From: Lapillicoccus jejuensis
Lineage (GTDB): Bacteria; Actinomycetota; Actinomycetes; Actinomycetales; Dermatophilaceae
Direction of reading: 5' to 3'
DNA: 64,000 nucleotides
NCBI RefSeq assembly: GCF_006715055.1
Contig: NZ_VFMN01000001.1
Coordinates: 1,240,001-1,304,000, forward strand
Below are positions 26,125-34,641 of the stretch, piece by piece. The stretch's first letter is position 1; each line of letters opens with the position of its first letter. Both the position numbers and the translations under genes were made by a program. The notes beneath the pieces are model-generated. The model did no database searches. It saw only the letters and a list, made by a program, of their open reading frames with translations, and was not told the DNA's origin.

Positions 26125-26943
26125 TCAGCGCAGCCCGCCGGGCAGCCGGCGGTCCGCCAGGACGGGGAAGTCGGTGCGCCACGCGTCGGCGAGCCCCGGG
26201 TCGATGTCGACCGAGAGGACCTCCTCGTCGGTGCCCGCCTCGGCGACGACGTCACCGGTCGGCGCGACCACGATCGAGTGGCCGCCCATCTCGTGCCGCG
26301 CGTGGGTCCCCGCGGTGTTGCAGGCGAGGACCCAGCACTGGTCCTCGATGGCCCGGGCCTGCGCGAGCAGCGTCCAGTGCCCGACGCGACGGGCCGGCCA
26401 CGCGGCGGGGATCGCGAAGACCCGCGCCCCCTCGTCGAGCAGCGCCCGGTAGAGCTCGGGGAAGCGCAGGTCGTAGCAGGTGGTCAGGCCGGTGCGGACC
26501 GTGCCCCCGGCACCGTCGGGCAGGTCGACGAGGACGAGCTCGTCCCCGGCCTCCATGAGCTTCGGCTCACCGGCGCCGAAGCCGAAGCGGTGGATCTTGC
26601 GGTACGTCGCGAGCAGCCCGCCATCGGCGCCGAAGAGCAGCTGCGTGTTCCACAGGTCCTTGCCCTCCGGTCCGGCCTGCGGGTGCTGCTCGACGATCGA
26701 GCCGGCGAGCAGGGTGACGCCGGCGTCGCGCGCGGCCTGGCCCATCACGGTCGCGACGGCCCCGGAGACCTCCTCGGCCCGCTCGCCCCAGTGCCGGTAG
26801 TCGAACCCGCCGGCCGCCCACAGCTCGGGCAGGATCACGAGGTCGTGCCCCCGCTGCTGCCGGACCAGGTCGGCCGCCCGGTCGACGCGCTCGCGGACCG
26901 GTTCGTCGTCGCCGTACGCCAGCTGGACCAGGGCCACCTTCAT
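26125..26943 (-). CDS. Carbon-nitrogen hydrolase (nitrilase superfamily)
   Basis: A 272-residue cytosolic amidohydrolase with the complete Glu-Lys-Cys triad: Glu40 in VILPELW, Lys116 in YRKIHRFGF and Cys156 in TGLTTCYDLRFPELYR. The last motif and the length resemble Nit-type omega-amidases and deaminated-glutathione amidases. The exact substrate is not determined. An upstream in-frame continuation has no homologous features, so the ATG at 26943 was chosen. TAGGAT ends 7 nt before it. Confidence 0.92.
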   Translation of the reverse strand: MKVALVQLAYGDDEPVRERVDRAADLVRQQRGHDLVILPELWAAGGFDYRHWGERAEEVSGAVATVMGQAARDAGVTLLAGSIVEQHPQAGPEGKDLWNTQLLFGADGGLLATYRKIHRFGFGAGEPKLMEAGDELVLVDLPDGAGGTVRTGLTTCYDLRFPELYRALLDEGARVFAIPAAWPARRVGHWTLLAQARAIEDQCWVLACNTAGTHARHEMGGHSIVVAPTGDVVAEAGTDEEVLSVDIDPGLADAWRTDFPVLADRRLPGGLR

Positions 26944-26950
26944 GCCACGG

Positions 26951-26956
26951 ATCCTA
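26951..26956 (-). promoter_or_regulatory. -10-like element for the nitrilase-family gene (leaderless layout)
   Basis: On the minus strand TAGGAT is followed by 7 nt and then the ATG at 26943. Confidence 0.45.
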
Positions 26957-26966
26957 GGACCGCTCC

Positions 26967-28994
26967 TCAGGCGCGGTCGCGCATCCGCGCGAGGCGCTCG
27001 TTGTAGGCGGTGAGCTCGGCGTCGCCGTCGCGGTCGGCCTGGCGGTCGCGGCGGGTCGTCTCGGCACGGTCGCTGCGCACCCAGGAGCCGACGACGAGCA
27101 TGGCGAGGATGAGCGTCGGGGCCTCGCCGACGGCCCAGGCGATGCCACCGCCAAGACGCTGGTCGGCGAGCGGGTCGGGCACCCACGCCACCTTGATCGC
27201 CTGAAAGAAGTCGGGCGCGAGCAGGGTCGACCCGGTCATCAGCGCGACGCCGAAGAAGGCGTGGAAGGAGATCGTCACGAGCAGGATGACGAGCCGCAGT
27301 GGCGGCGACCACTTCGGCGCGCCTGGGTCGACGCCGACGAGGACGTAGGCGAAGAGGTACCCCGTGAGGATGAAGTGGGCGATCATCAGCACGTGACCCG
27401 TGTGGGTCTCCAGCGCCAGCCCGAAGAGCGGCGAGTAGTAGAAGACCGCGAGGCTGGCGAAGAACAGCACGGCGGCGACGACCGGGTTCCCGAGCACGCG
27501 CAGCAGGCGCGAGTGCACCATCCCGAGCAGCAGCTCGCGCGGACCGAGGCTGCCGTCGCGCCGGGCCGGCAGCGCCCGCAGCGCGAGGGTGATCGGCGCC
27601 GCGAGGACGAGCAGGAGGGGCGCCAGCATGGCGACGACCATGTGCTCGATCATGTGCCAGGAGAACGAGACCCGCCCGTAGACACCGGGCGCCCCGCACA
27701 CGGCGTAGACGACGGTCGCCCAGCCGGCGACCCACGACACCGTCCGCAGCACCGGCCAGGCGTCGCCACGCCGGCGCAGCCGGACCACCCAGCCGACGTA
27801 GACGAGGACGAGGACGATCCCGAGCAGGCCCCACAGCCAGTCGAAGCGCCACGTCATCAGCCACGACAGGCCGGAGGGGGCGGCGGGCGCGGCGTACCCG
27901 GTGAGCGACTGCGCGGTGTCGACGGGGACGACGGCCTCGGGCACCGGCGGTGCGGTGCGGGCCAGCGCGGTCGCGAACCCCATCGCCACACCCATCACCG
28001 CGAGCTCGACGAGGACGAGCCGGGCGAACAGCCGCCCGGAGGTCGGGTCGTCGGCGAGCCGCCCCACCACACGCCGGCGCTGCTGCCAGCCGAACCCGCC
28101 GAGCACGACGAGCGCGCCGGCCTTGACGAGCACGAGGGCGCCGTACGGCGTCGCGAGGCCCGCGAGGTCACCGACCCGCACCCAGGCGCCCGCCACCCCG
28201 GAGACCAGGACGGCGCCGTAGCACCACAGGGCCAGGGTGGAGAAGCGGGCGACGACGGGGCCGAGCCGGCGACCCAGCAGCGGCCGCAGCACCGCGATCG
28301 CGACGAGACCCCCGACCCACAGCGCCGCCCCGACGAGGTGCAGCGCCAGGGTGTTGACCGCCGTCTCGTGGTCGGCGTTGCCGCCCGCGTGCCCGGCGAG
28401 GGCCAGCGGCAGCAGCGCGCCGACGGCGACGACGGCCGCCGTGCTCAGGCCCTTGCGGGAGAGCGACACCGCGGCGAGCGCCGTGGCGACGGCGACGAGC
28501 ACGGACGAGATGATCCCGACCCGCAGCGCCTCGAGAGACCAGGCGAAGGTCTGCAGCTGGGCCCAGAAGACCGGGCTGGTCAGCGGCGTCCCCGCCGCGT
28601 CGGCGAAGCCGAGGACGACCCCGCCGAGGCCGGCGACGACCCACACGACCCCCGACCACAGGGCGAGCCGGGCGGCGCGGAGCATCGTCGGCGACGCCTC
28701 GGTCGCCGACCCCTTGGGCCCCGGCACGAGCCAGGCGGCGACGACGAGCAGGCCGATGGTCACCGAGGCGGCGAGGTCGTGGGCGATGCGCAGCAGCGGC
28801 AGGGCCCACCGGACCGCCGGCCCCGCGTCGGTGACCCCGGCGACAGGGGCCGTCGCGGCGCCACCGAGCGCGACGGCGACGACGCACGCGAGGAACCCGA
28901 CGACCACGAGGCCGAGCAGCGGCAGCCGGTCCGGGGTGCGGGGGCCGGACGCCCTCCCCGGGGCCGGGGTCGCCGTCGAGGAGGTCGTCGTCAT
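26967..28994 (-). CDS. Fused CopD-type copper protein / CtaG cytochrome oxidase assembly factor
   Basis: A 675-residue polytopic membrane protein. The N-terminal half (about 20-340) has the helices and LHLVGAALWVGGLVAIAVL motif of the CopD copper-resistance family. The C-terminal half (about 380-640) has the caa3-type oxidase assembly (CtaG) pattern: FSWHMIEHMVVAMLAPLLL, HTGHVLMIAHFILTGYLF and conserved His residues. It probably handles copper for cytochrome oxidase at the membrane. This fusion is common in actinobacteria. The tail is charged (QADRDGDAELTAYNERLARM). Start ATG 28994; both GGGAGG and a TACCCT element lie just upstream. Confidence 0.92.
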   Translation of the reverse strand: MTTTSSTATPAPGRASGPRTPDRLPLLGLVVVGFLACVVAVALGGAATAPVAGVTDAGPAVRWALPLLRIAHDLAASVTIGLLVVAAWLVPGPKGSATEASPTMLRAARLALWSGVVWVVAGLGGVVLGFADAAGTPLTSPVFWAQLQTFAWSLEALRVGIISSVLVAVATALAAVSLSRKGLSTAAVVAVGALLPLALAGHAGGNADHETAVNTLALHLVGAALWVGGLVAIAVLRPLLGRRLGPVVARFSTLALWCYGAVLVSGVAGAWVRVGDLAGLATPYGALVLVKAGALVVLGGFGWQQRRRVVGRLADDPTSGRLFARLVLVELAVMGVAMGFATALARTAPPVPEAVVPVDTAQSLTGYAAPAAPSGLSWLMTWRFDWLWGLLGIVLVLVYVGWVVRLRRRGDAWPVLRTVSWVAGWATVVYAVCGAPGVYGRVSFSWHMIEHMVVAMLAPLLLVLAAPITLALRALPARRDGSLGPRELLLGMVHSRLLRVLGNPVVAAVLFFASLAVFYYSPLFGLALETHTGHVLMIAHFILTGYLFAYVLVGVDPGAPKWSPPLRLVILLVTISFHAFFGVALMTGSTLLAPDFFQAIKVAWVPDPLADQRLGGGIAWAVGEAPTLILAMLVVGSWVRSDRAETTRRDRQADRDGDAELTAYNERLARMRDRA

Positions 28995-29043
28995 GCCTCC
29001 CAGGGTAAGGACGCCGGCCGGGCGGGAATGCCGGCGGTCACCC

Positions 29044-29070
29044 ATCAGTTGCTTTGCGCATGCAACTGAT
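29044..29070. promoter_or_regulatory. Inverted repeat operator before the MarR gene
   Basis: ATCAGTTGC and GCAACTGAT form perfect 9-bp arms around a 9-nt spacer. A further GTTGCATG half-site follows at 29081. The arms overlap the promoter proposed at 29054-29082, so binding would block it. The site lies between the divergent MarR and CopD/CtaG genes. Confidence 0.65.
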
Positions 29071-29082
29071 CCGTGTCATAGT
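29054..29082 (+). promoter_or_regulatory. Promoter of the marR-MFS operon
   Basis: TTGCGC (29054-29059), a 17-nt spacer and CATAGT (29077-29082) fit a sigma-70-type promoter 35 nt before the ATG at 29117, leaving a leader with an ACCTCCGGGAG-type ribosome region. Confidence 0.5.
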
Positions 29083-29116
29083 TGCATGAACCAAACAACA
29101 ACCTCCGGGAGTCCGC

Positions 29117-29704
29117 ATGACCGTCACGACCGAGACCGCGACCGCGATCTCGTCGTCCCTGGTGCGGGTCACCAAGCTGCTGCACGCGATGCGCTCGCAG
29201 ATGCCCGTCCAGCGCCTGCTGGAGGGGCTCGGGGGACCCGCCCTCCAGGGGCTGGACCACTCGCACGTCCCGGCGCTCTTCGTCGTGTCGCAGGAGCCGC
29301 ACCGGGTCTCGGCCCTCGCCGAGGCCGTCCACTCCGACGTCTCGACCGTCAGCCGGCAGGTCACGCACCTGACCCAGCTCGGCCTGGTCGAGAAGATCGG
29401 CGACCCGGCGGACGGCCGGGCGCAGATGGTCACCCTGACGGCCGAGGGTCGCCGCGTCATCGACGAGCTCGTCGCCCGCCGCGGCGAGTGGTTCGCCCAC
29501 CTGCTCCAGAACTGGAGCGAGGAGGACGCGGCCTCCTTCCTGCGTCACCTCGACCGCTTCAGCGGCGACGTCGCCGAGTTCCGTGCCCAGCTCTCCTCGC
29601 ACCCGGGATCGCACCCCGGCGAGAGCGGCACCTCCACCAGCACCACCGAGCCCGGGCAGCGCGGCCCGCTCGTCCACGCCACCTCGCACCACCAGGAGTC
29701 CTGA
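29117..29704 (+). CDS. MarR-family transcriptional regulator
   Basis: A 195-residue winged-helix regulator. VPALFVVSQEPHRVSALAEAVHSDVSTVSRQVTHLTQLGLVEKIGDPADGRAQMVTLTAEGRRVIDEL (about residues 55-125) is the complete MarR DNA-binding domain. The tail beyond about residue 160 is low-complexity Ser/Thr-rich. The gene is directly followed (2 nt) by a drug-type exporter. This is the usual MarR-efflux arrangement, so ligand-responsive autorepression and control of the pump are likely. Confidence 0.94.
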   Translation: MTVTTETATAISSSLVRVTKLLHAMRSQMPVQRLLEGLGGPALQGLDHSHVPALFVVSQEPHRVSALAEAVHSDVSTVSRQVTHLTQLGLVEKIGDPADGRAQMVTLTAEGRRVIDELVARRGEWFAHLLQNWSEEDAASFLRHLDRFSGDVAEFRAQLSSHPGSHPGESGTSTSTTEPGQRGPLVHATSHHQES

Positions 29705-29706
29705 CC

Positions 29707-31713
29707 ATGGCCTCAGCCACCACCGCGCCGGACACGGCGCAGGACGACGGCGTCCTCAGTCATCGCCAGATCGTCACGATCCTCATCGGCCTGATGATGG
29801 GGATGTTCCTCGCCGCGCTCGACCAGACGATCGTCGCGACGTCGATCCGCACCATCGCCGACGACCTGCACGGCCTCTCGGCCCAGGCCTGGGTCACGAC
29901 GGCGTACCTCATCACGTCGACCATCGTCACGCCGCTCTACGGCAAGCTCTCGGACATGTACGGCCGCAAGCAGTTCTTCCTGCTGGCCATCAGCCTCTTC
30001 ACCATCGGCTCGATGCTGTGCACCCTGTCGACCTCGATCGGCATGCTCGCCGGCTTCCGCGCCGTCCAGGGCCTCGGCGCGGGCGGTCTGTTCTCGCTCT
30101 CGCTGGCCATCATCGGCGACATCGTCCCGCCGCGCGAGCGCGCGAAGTACCAGGGCTACTTCCTCGCCGTCTTCGGCACCTCGAGCGTCCTCGGCCCGGT
30201 CATCGGCGGCTTCTTCGCCGGCCAGTCCTCGATCCTCGGCGTCACCGGCTGGCGCTGGGTCTTCCTCGTCAACGTGCCGATCGCCATCGCCGCGCTGTTC
30301 GTCGTCCAGACCACGCTGCACCTGCGCCACCGCCGCAACGACCACCGCATCGACTGGTGGGGGGCCGTGACGCTGTCCGTCGCGCTCGTGCCGCTGCTCA
30401 TCGTCGCCGAGCAGGGCCGCGACTGGGGCTGGGCCTCAGGCCGCTCGATCACCATGTACGCGATCGGCGCCGTCGGCATCGTCGCCTTCCTCCTCGTGGA
30501 GCGGGCGATGAAGGAGGAGGCGCTCATCCCGCTGCGCCTCTTCGGCAACCGCACCGTCGCCGTCGCCTCGATCGGCTCGATCTTCATCGGCATGGGCATG
30601 TTCGGCGGGCTCGCCGCGCTGCCGCTCTACCTGCAGATCGTCAAGGGCGCGTCCCCGACCGAGGCCGGGCTGCTCCTGCTGCCGCTGACCCTCGGCATCA
30701 TGACCGGCTCGATCTTCTCCGGCCAGATGATCTCCCGCACCGGCCGCTACCGGCGCTACCCGATCATCGGCGCGGCACTGCTCACCGCGGCGCTCTTCGC
30801 GTTCCACTACGTCGGCGCCGACACCCCGCTGTGGCAGACCATGACGATCATGGTGTTCTTCGGCATCGGCCTGGGCTTCAACTTCCAGCCGCTGACCCTC
30901 GCCGTGCAGAACGCGGTCAGCCCGCGCGACATCGGTGTGGCCACCTCGTCGGCGACGTTCACCCGCCAGATCGGCGGCACGCTGGGCACCGCGGTGTTCC
31001 TCTCGATCCTCTTCTCGACGGTCGGCGACAACATCTCGAAGGCCTACCAGACGGCGACCGGGACGGCGTCGTTCCAGCAGGCCGCGGCCTCGGCCACCGG
31101 CGCGACCAAGCAGTTCCTCACGGGGCTGCAGGGGGGCGGCAGCTCGATGAGCGGGTCGCTCAACGACACCTCGTTCCTGGCCAACCTCGACCCGACGATC
31201 GCGCACCCCTTCCTCGAGGGGTTCTCGACCTCGATGCAGACGGTGTTCTTCGTGGCCACCTTCGTCCTGCTCGCGGCCTTCGTCGTGGCGCTCTTCCTCC
31301 CGCACGTCGAGCTGCGCGGGGGCTCGCCGCAGTCCGAGCGGATGGCCACCGAGCGGTCGGACGCCGAGGCGGCGGCCGCCACGGAGCGTCGCGAGGCCGA
31401 GCCGGCCCTCGTCGGCGCGACCCCGCAGGACGCGTCGGTGCTCGCCACCGACGGCGTCCACCCGACCAACGGCTCGAACGGCTCGAACGGCTCGAACGGC
31501 CACGCCGACGACGCCCTGTCGAGCGCCCGGGTGCACATCGAGGACCCGACGCTCTTCGCGGACCAGTCCGGTCTCGAGCCGGTCGTCGAGACCACCTCCG
31601 GCGGGCGCCACGAGGCGACCGCCGAGGAGATGGCGGCCCTGGCCCGCACCCGCGACGACGCCGAGGCGTCCCGCCCCGGCCGGCACCGCGCGGAGCCGGG
31701 CGAGCAGCTCTGA
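29707..31713 (+). CDS. MFS multidrug exporter, DHA2 (EmrB/QacA) family
   Basis: A 668-residue proton antiporter-like exporter with 14 predicted transmembrane segments. Motif LDQTIVATSIRTIADDL and the loop motif GKLSDMYGRKQFFL mark the DHA2 family. The last 140 residues are cytoplasmic, charged and low-complexity, including NGSNGSNGSNG coded by perfect 9-bp tandem repeats at about 31471-31497, a likely length-variable spot. It is transcribed with the MarR gene 2 nt upstream. Substrates are unknown. Confidence 0.94.
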   Translation: MASATTAPDTAQDDGVLSHRQIVTILIGLMMGMFLAALDQTIVATSIRTIADDLHGLSAQAWVTTAYLITSTIVTPLYGKLSDMYGRKQFFLLAISLFTIGSMLCTLSTSIGMLAGFRAVQGLGAGGLFSLSLAIIGDIVPPRERAKYQGYFLAVFGTSSVLGPVIGGFFAGQSSILGVTGWRWVFLVNVPIAIAALFVVQTTLHLRHRRNDHRIDWWGAVTLSVALVPLLIVAEQGRDWGWASGRSITMYAIGAVGIVAFLLVERAMKEEALIPLRLFGNRTVAVASIGSIFIGMGMFGGLAALPLYLQIVKGASPTEAGLLLLPLTLGIMTGSIFSGQMISRTGRYRRYPIIGAALLTAALFAFHYVGADTPLWQTMTIMVFFGIGLGFNFQPLTLAVQNAVSPRDIGVATSSATFTRQIGGTLGTAVFLSILFSTVGDNISKAYQTATGTASFQQAAASATGATKQFLTGLQGGGSSMSGSLNDTSFLANLDPTIAHPFLEGFSTSMQTVFFVATFVLLAAFVVALFLPHVELRGGSPQSERMATERSDAEAAAATERREAEPALVGATPQDASVLATDGVHPTNGSNGSNGSNGHADDALSSARVHIEDPTLFADQSGLEPVVETTSGGRHEATAEEMAALARTRDDAEASRPGRHRAEPGEQL

Positions 31714-31747
31714 GCCCCGGCTCCCTCCCGGGAGCAGCACGACCACC

Positions 31748-31780
31748 GGTGCGCCGGGTCCCCCTGGGGCCCGGCGCACC
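31748..31780 (+). terminator. First hairpin after the MFS exporter gene
   Basis: GGTGCGCCGGG (31748-31758) pairs with CCCGGCGCACC (31770-31780), with an inner CCCC/GGGG stem. It lies 34 nt after the stop codon. Confidence 0.7.
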
Positions 31781-31806
31781 GCCGTCCCCGGGCCTTCGTA
31801 CGGCGA

Positions 31807-31841
31807 CCGCGCCGGGCACCTTCTCGAGGTGCCCGGCGCGG
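31807..31841 (+). terminator. Second hairpin after the MFS exporter gene
   Basis: CCGCGCCGGGCACCT (31807-31821) pairs perfectly over 15 bp with 31827-31841 around a 5-nt loop. CGTACGG lies on both sides. Together with the hairpin 26 nt before it this is a tandem terminator without U-tracts. Confidence 0.75.
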
Positions 31842-31968
31842 CGTCGTACGGCAGGCTCCCAGCGGGAGTTCGCCCGCCGTTCACGTCGGCGTCGCCCCGT
31901 GTCGTCCGGCGCGGAGCAGCGTGCTGGGCGGCCCGCACCCCACCCCACACCCGTTCCCAGGAGTCGAG

Positions 31969-34032
31969 ATGACCTCGATCGACCGCCGCCGCTTCCTCCA
32001 GCTGACGGGCGGCGCCGCCGCCCTCGCGTCGTTCCCCGCGCTGCTCGAGGACAGCGTCGCCCGCGCCGCGTCCATCGCGCCGGACCGCCGCACCGGCTCG
32101 ATCCAGGACGTCGAGCACGTCGTCGTCCTCATGCAGGAGAACCGCTCCTTCGACCACTACTTCGGCACGCTGCGCGGCGTGCGGGGGTACGGCGACCCGC
32201 ACCCCGTGACCCTGCCCTCCGGGAAGTCCGTGTGGCACCAGCCGACCGGCGCCGGCGGCGAGGTCCTGCCCTACCGGCCCGACGTCGACGACATGGGTCT
32301 GGCCTTCCTCGGCGACCTCGACCACGGCTGGGAGGGCGGGCACGACGCCTTCGCGGCCGGCCGCTACGACCAGTGGGTGCCGACGAAGACGTCGCTGACG
32401 ATGACCCACATGCAGCGCGGCGACCTCCCCTTCCAGGCGGCGCTGGCCGACGCCTTCACGGTCTGCGACGCCTACCACTGCTCGCTGCTCGGCCCCACGG
32501 ACCCCAACCGCTACTACCTGTGGACCGGGTGGGTCGGCAACGACGGCCGGGGCGGCGGGCCGGTCATCGACAACGCCGAGAAGGGGTACGACTGGTCGAC
32601 CTACCCCGAGCGGCTCGAGAAGGCCGGGGTGAGCTGGAAGGTCTACCAGGACGTGGGCGACGGCCTCGACGCGAGCGGGTCCTGGGGCTGGACCAGCGAC
32701 CCGTACATCGGCAACTACGGCGACAACTCGCTGCTCTACTTCCACCGGTACCAGGACGCGGCGGACGGCTCGCCGCTCGCGCAGAAGGCCCGCACCGGCA
32801 CGAACGCCAAGGCGGGAGAGGGCTTCTTCGACCGGCTGCGCGCCGACGTCGCCGCCGGCACGCTGCCGTCGGTCTCCTACGTCGTTGCCCCGGAAGCCTT
32901 CACCGAGCACCCGAACTGGCCCGCCAACTACGGCGCCTGGTACGTCGCCCAGGTGCTCGACGCGCTGACGTCGAACCCCGAGGTGTGGAGCCGCACCGCG
33001 CTGTTCATCACCTACGACGAGAACGACGGCTTCTTCGACCACGTCGTGCCGCCGCACCCGCCGACCCCCGTCGTGCCGGGCCGCTCGACCGTGTCCACCG
33101 CGAACGAGGTGTACGTCGGGCCCGACGGCCAGACCGGTGGCTACGGGCTGGGCCAGCGGGTGCCGATGCTCGTCGTGTCCCCGTGGTCGACCGGCGGCTG
33201 GGTCTGCTCGGAGACGTTCGACCACACCTCCGTGATCCGTTTCCTGGAGAAGCGCTTCGGCGTCCGCGAGCCCAACCTCACCCCGTGGCGCCGGGCGGTG
33301 TGCGGCGACCTCACCTCGGCCTTCGACTTCACCGGGACGCGGACCACCGTGCCGACGCTGCCCCCGACGGCCGGCTACGCACCGCCGGACCGCGACCGGC
33401 ACCCCGACTACCGCCCGGCCCCGCCGACGGACCAGTCGGTGCCGTCGCAGGAGAAGGGTGTCCGTCCCTCGCGGCCGCTCGGCTACGACCTGCGGGCCGA
33501 CCTCGCGGTCGACGGTGCCCGGCTGCGCGCCACCCTCCGCAACGAGGGGACGCTCGGCGCCCACGTGCAGGCCCGGGCGGCGTCGCCCGTCGACGCGCTG
33601 CTGGCCGCGCCGCGCTCCTACACCGTCGGAGCGCACGACGACCTCGTCGCCGACTGGCCGGTCGGGGCGTCGTACGACGTCGAGCTGCACGGCCCGAACG
33701 GGCTGTACCGGTCCGCGGCGGGGACCACCGCGCGCCGGACCGTCGAGGTCGCCGCCGTGCCGCGCCGCTCGTCCGACACCCTGCAGCTGGTCCTCACCAG
33801 CGGGGCGGCGGCGCCGGTCCTCGTCACGCTCGCCGACCGCCAGGCCGGCACCGAGCGGACCCTGCGGGTGAGACCGGGCGCCCGGGTGACGACGCACGTC
33901 GACACGAGCGCCACCGGCGGCTGGTACGACGTCGTGCTCACCGTCGACGCGGACGCGACCTGGCGTCGCGGCCTCGCCGGTCGCGTCGAGACCGGCGGCG
34001 CCCGGACGAGCGACCCGCTGCTCGGGGCCTGA
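31969..34032 (+). CDS. Phosphocholine-type phospholipase C, Tat-exported
   Basis: A 687-residue secreted phosphoesterase. The Tat signal peptide begins SIDRRRFLQLTGGAAALASF. The phosphoesterase domain opens with VEHVVVLMQENRSFDHYFGTLRGVRG, the metal and catalytic signature of bacterial phospholipase C/acid phosphatase AcpA enzymes, and has LFITYDENDGFFDHVVPP later. Two C-terminal beta domains (about 490-685) of the type seen in Pseudomonas and mycobacterial PLCs follow. It would release phosphocholine or related heads from phospholipids outside the cell. The ATG has CAGGAG upstream; an upstream in-frame ATG is outside the signal peptide. Confidence 0.94.
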   Translation: MTSIDRRRFLQLTGGAAALASFPALLEDSVARAASIAPDRRTGSIQDVEHVVVLMQENRSFDHYFGTLRGVRGYGDPHPVTLPSGKSVWHQPTGAGGEVLPYRPDVDDMGLAFLGDLDHGWEGGHDAFAAGRYDQWVPTKTSLTMTHMQRGDLPFQAALADAFTVCDAYHCSLLGPTDPNRYYLWTGWVGNDGRGGGPVIDNAEKGYDWSTYPERLEKAGVSWKVYQDVGDGLDASGSWGWTSDPYIGNYGDNSLLYFHRYQDAADGSPLAQKARTGTNAKAGEGFFDRLRADVAAGTLPSVSYVVAPEAFTEHPNWPANYGAWYVAQVLDALTSNPEVWSRTALFITYDENDGFFDHVVPPHPPTPVVPGRSTVSTANEVYVGPDGQTGGYGLGQRVPMLVVSPWSTGGWVCSETFDHTSVIRFLEKRFGVREPNLTPWRRAVCGDLTSAFDFTGTRTTVPTLPPTAGYAPPDRDRHPDYRPAPPTDQSVPSQEKGVRPSRPLGYDLRADLAVDGARLRATLRNEGTLGAHVQARAASPVDALLAAPRSYTVGAHDDLVADWPVGASYDVELHGPNGLYRSAAGTTARRTVEVAAVPRRSSDTLQLVLTSGAAAPVLVTLADRQAGTERTLRVRPGARVTTHVDTSATGGWYDVVLTVDADATWRRGLAGRVETGGARTSDPLLGA

Positions 34033-34068
34033 CGCGAACGCCCGGGCCACCCCGGGCGGGCGGGCGGT

Positions 34069-34074
34069 TAGGGT
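34069..34074 (+). promoter_or_regulatory. -10-like element for the SRPBCC gene (leaderless layout)
   Basis: TAGGGT, 6 nt, then the GTG at 34081. TTAGGGT is one of the clearest examples of this layout in the window. Confidence 0.55.
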
Positions 34075-34080
34075 CGGACA

Positions 34081-34470
34081 GTGCGACGGACGATCGAGGT
34101 GGCCGGCCCCGCTCCCGTCGGCGAGGTGTGGGAGCGGTACGCCGTCGTGTCCGCCTGGCGGACGTGGTCGCCGCCGATCCGCCACGTCGACGCCACCGCT
34201 CCGCGCATCGCGCCCGGCGTCACCGGGCTGGTCCGCGGACCGGCCGGGGTGCTCGTGACGTTCCGCGTCGACGAGGTCGACGAGGAGCGGCGCACCTGGG
34301 CGTGGGAGGTGCGCAGCGGCCCCGTCGCGGCCCGTCTCGAGCACGGGGTGCGGGTCGCCGAGGGCGACGCCGGCAGCGTCACCACCCTCACCGTGGACGG
34401 TCCTGCGGCCGTCGCGCTGGTCTACCCCGAGGTCGCCCGGATCGCGCTGCACCGCCTCGTCGCGGCCTGA
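34081..34470 (+). CDS. SRPBCC-family ligand-binding protein
   Basis: A 129-residue START/polyketide-cyclase-like domain protein: RRTIEVAGPAPVGEVWERYAVVSAWRTWSPPIRHVD, a central strand region GPAGVLVTFRVDEVDEERRTWAWEV and a C-terminal helix YPEVARIALHRLV. Such proteins bind hydrophobic ligands; no substrate can be named. It follows the phospholipase gene by 48 nt but appears to have its own start signal (TAGGGT 6 nt before GTG). Confidence 0.85.
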   Translation: MRRTIEVAGPAPVGEVWERYAVVSAWRTWSPPIRHVDATAPRIAPGVTGLVRGPAGVLVTFRVDEVDEERRTWAWEVRSGPVAARLEHGVRVAEGDAGSVTTLTVDGPAAVALVYPEVARIALHRLVAA

Positions 34471-34588
34471 CCCCCGACACCCGCCGCCTCGGCGCGGTGG
34501 TGACCCGGTCACGCCGTACGGACGCCCGTCGTGAACGGGTGGCACCCTGGTGCCGCTGGCAGGAGGTGCCCGTCCTCTTGCGTCGGTC

Positions 34589-34596
34589 TGTATACA
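34589..34596. promoter_or_regulatory. TGTATACA operator before the ABC-GGT operon
   Basis: TGTATACA is a perfect palindrome in the setting CTGTATACAAGA, 46-53 nt before the binding-protein ATG. The near-identical CTGTATACGAAAGA lies before the GntR gene at 42795. AT-rich sequence this strong is rare in this genome. Confidence 0.65.
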
Positions 34597-34641
34597 AGAT
34601 ACGTTCGGTGGCCACCGCCCCCGAGCAGACCGGAGCGCCCC

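Noticed and set aside
31471-31497. CRISPR-like or mobile repeat
   Set aside because: Three 9-bp tandem units code for NGS in frame in the exporter tail. It is a simple microsatellite without spacers.
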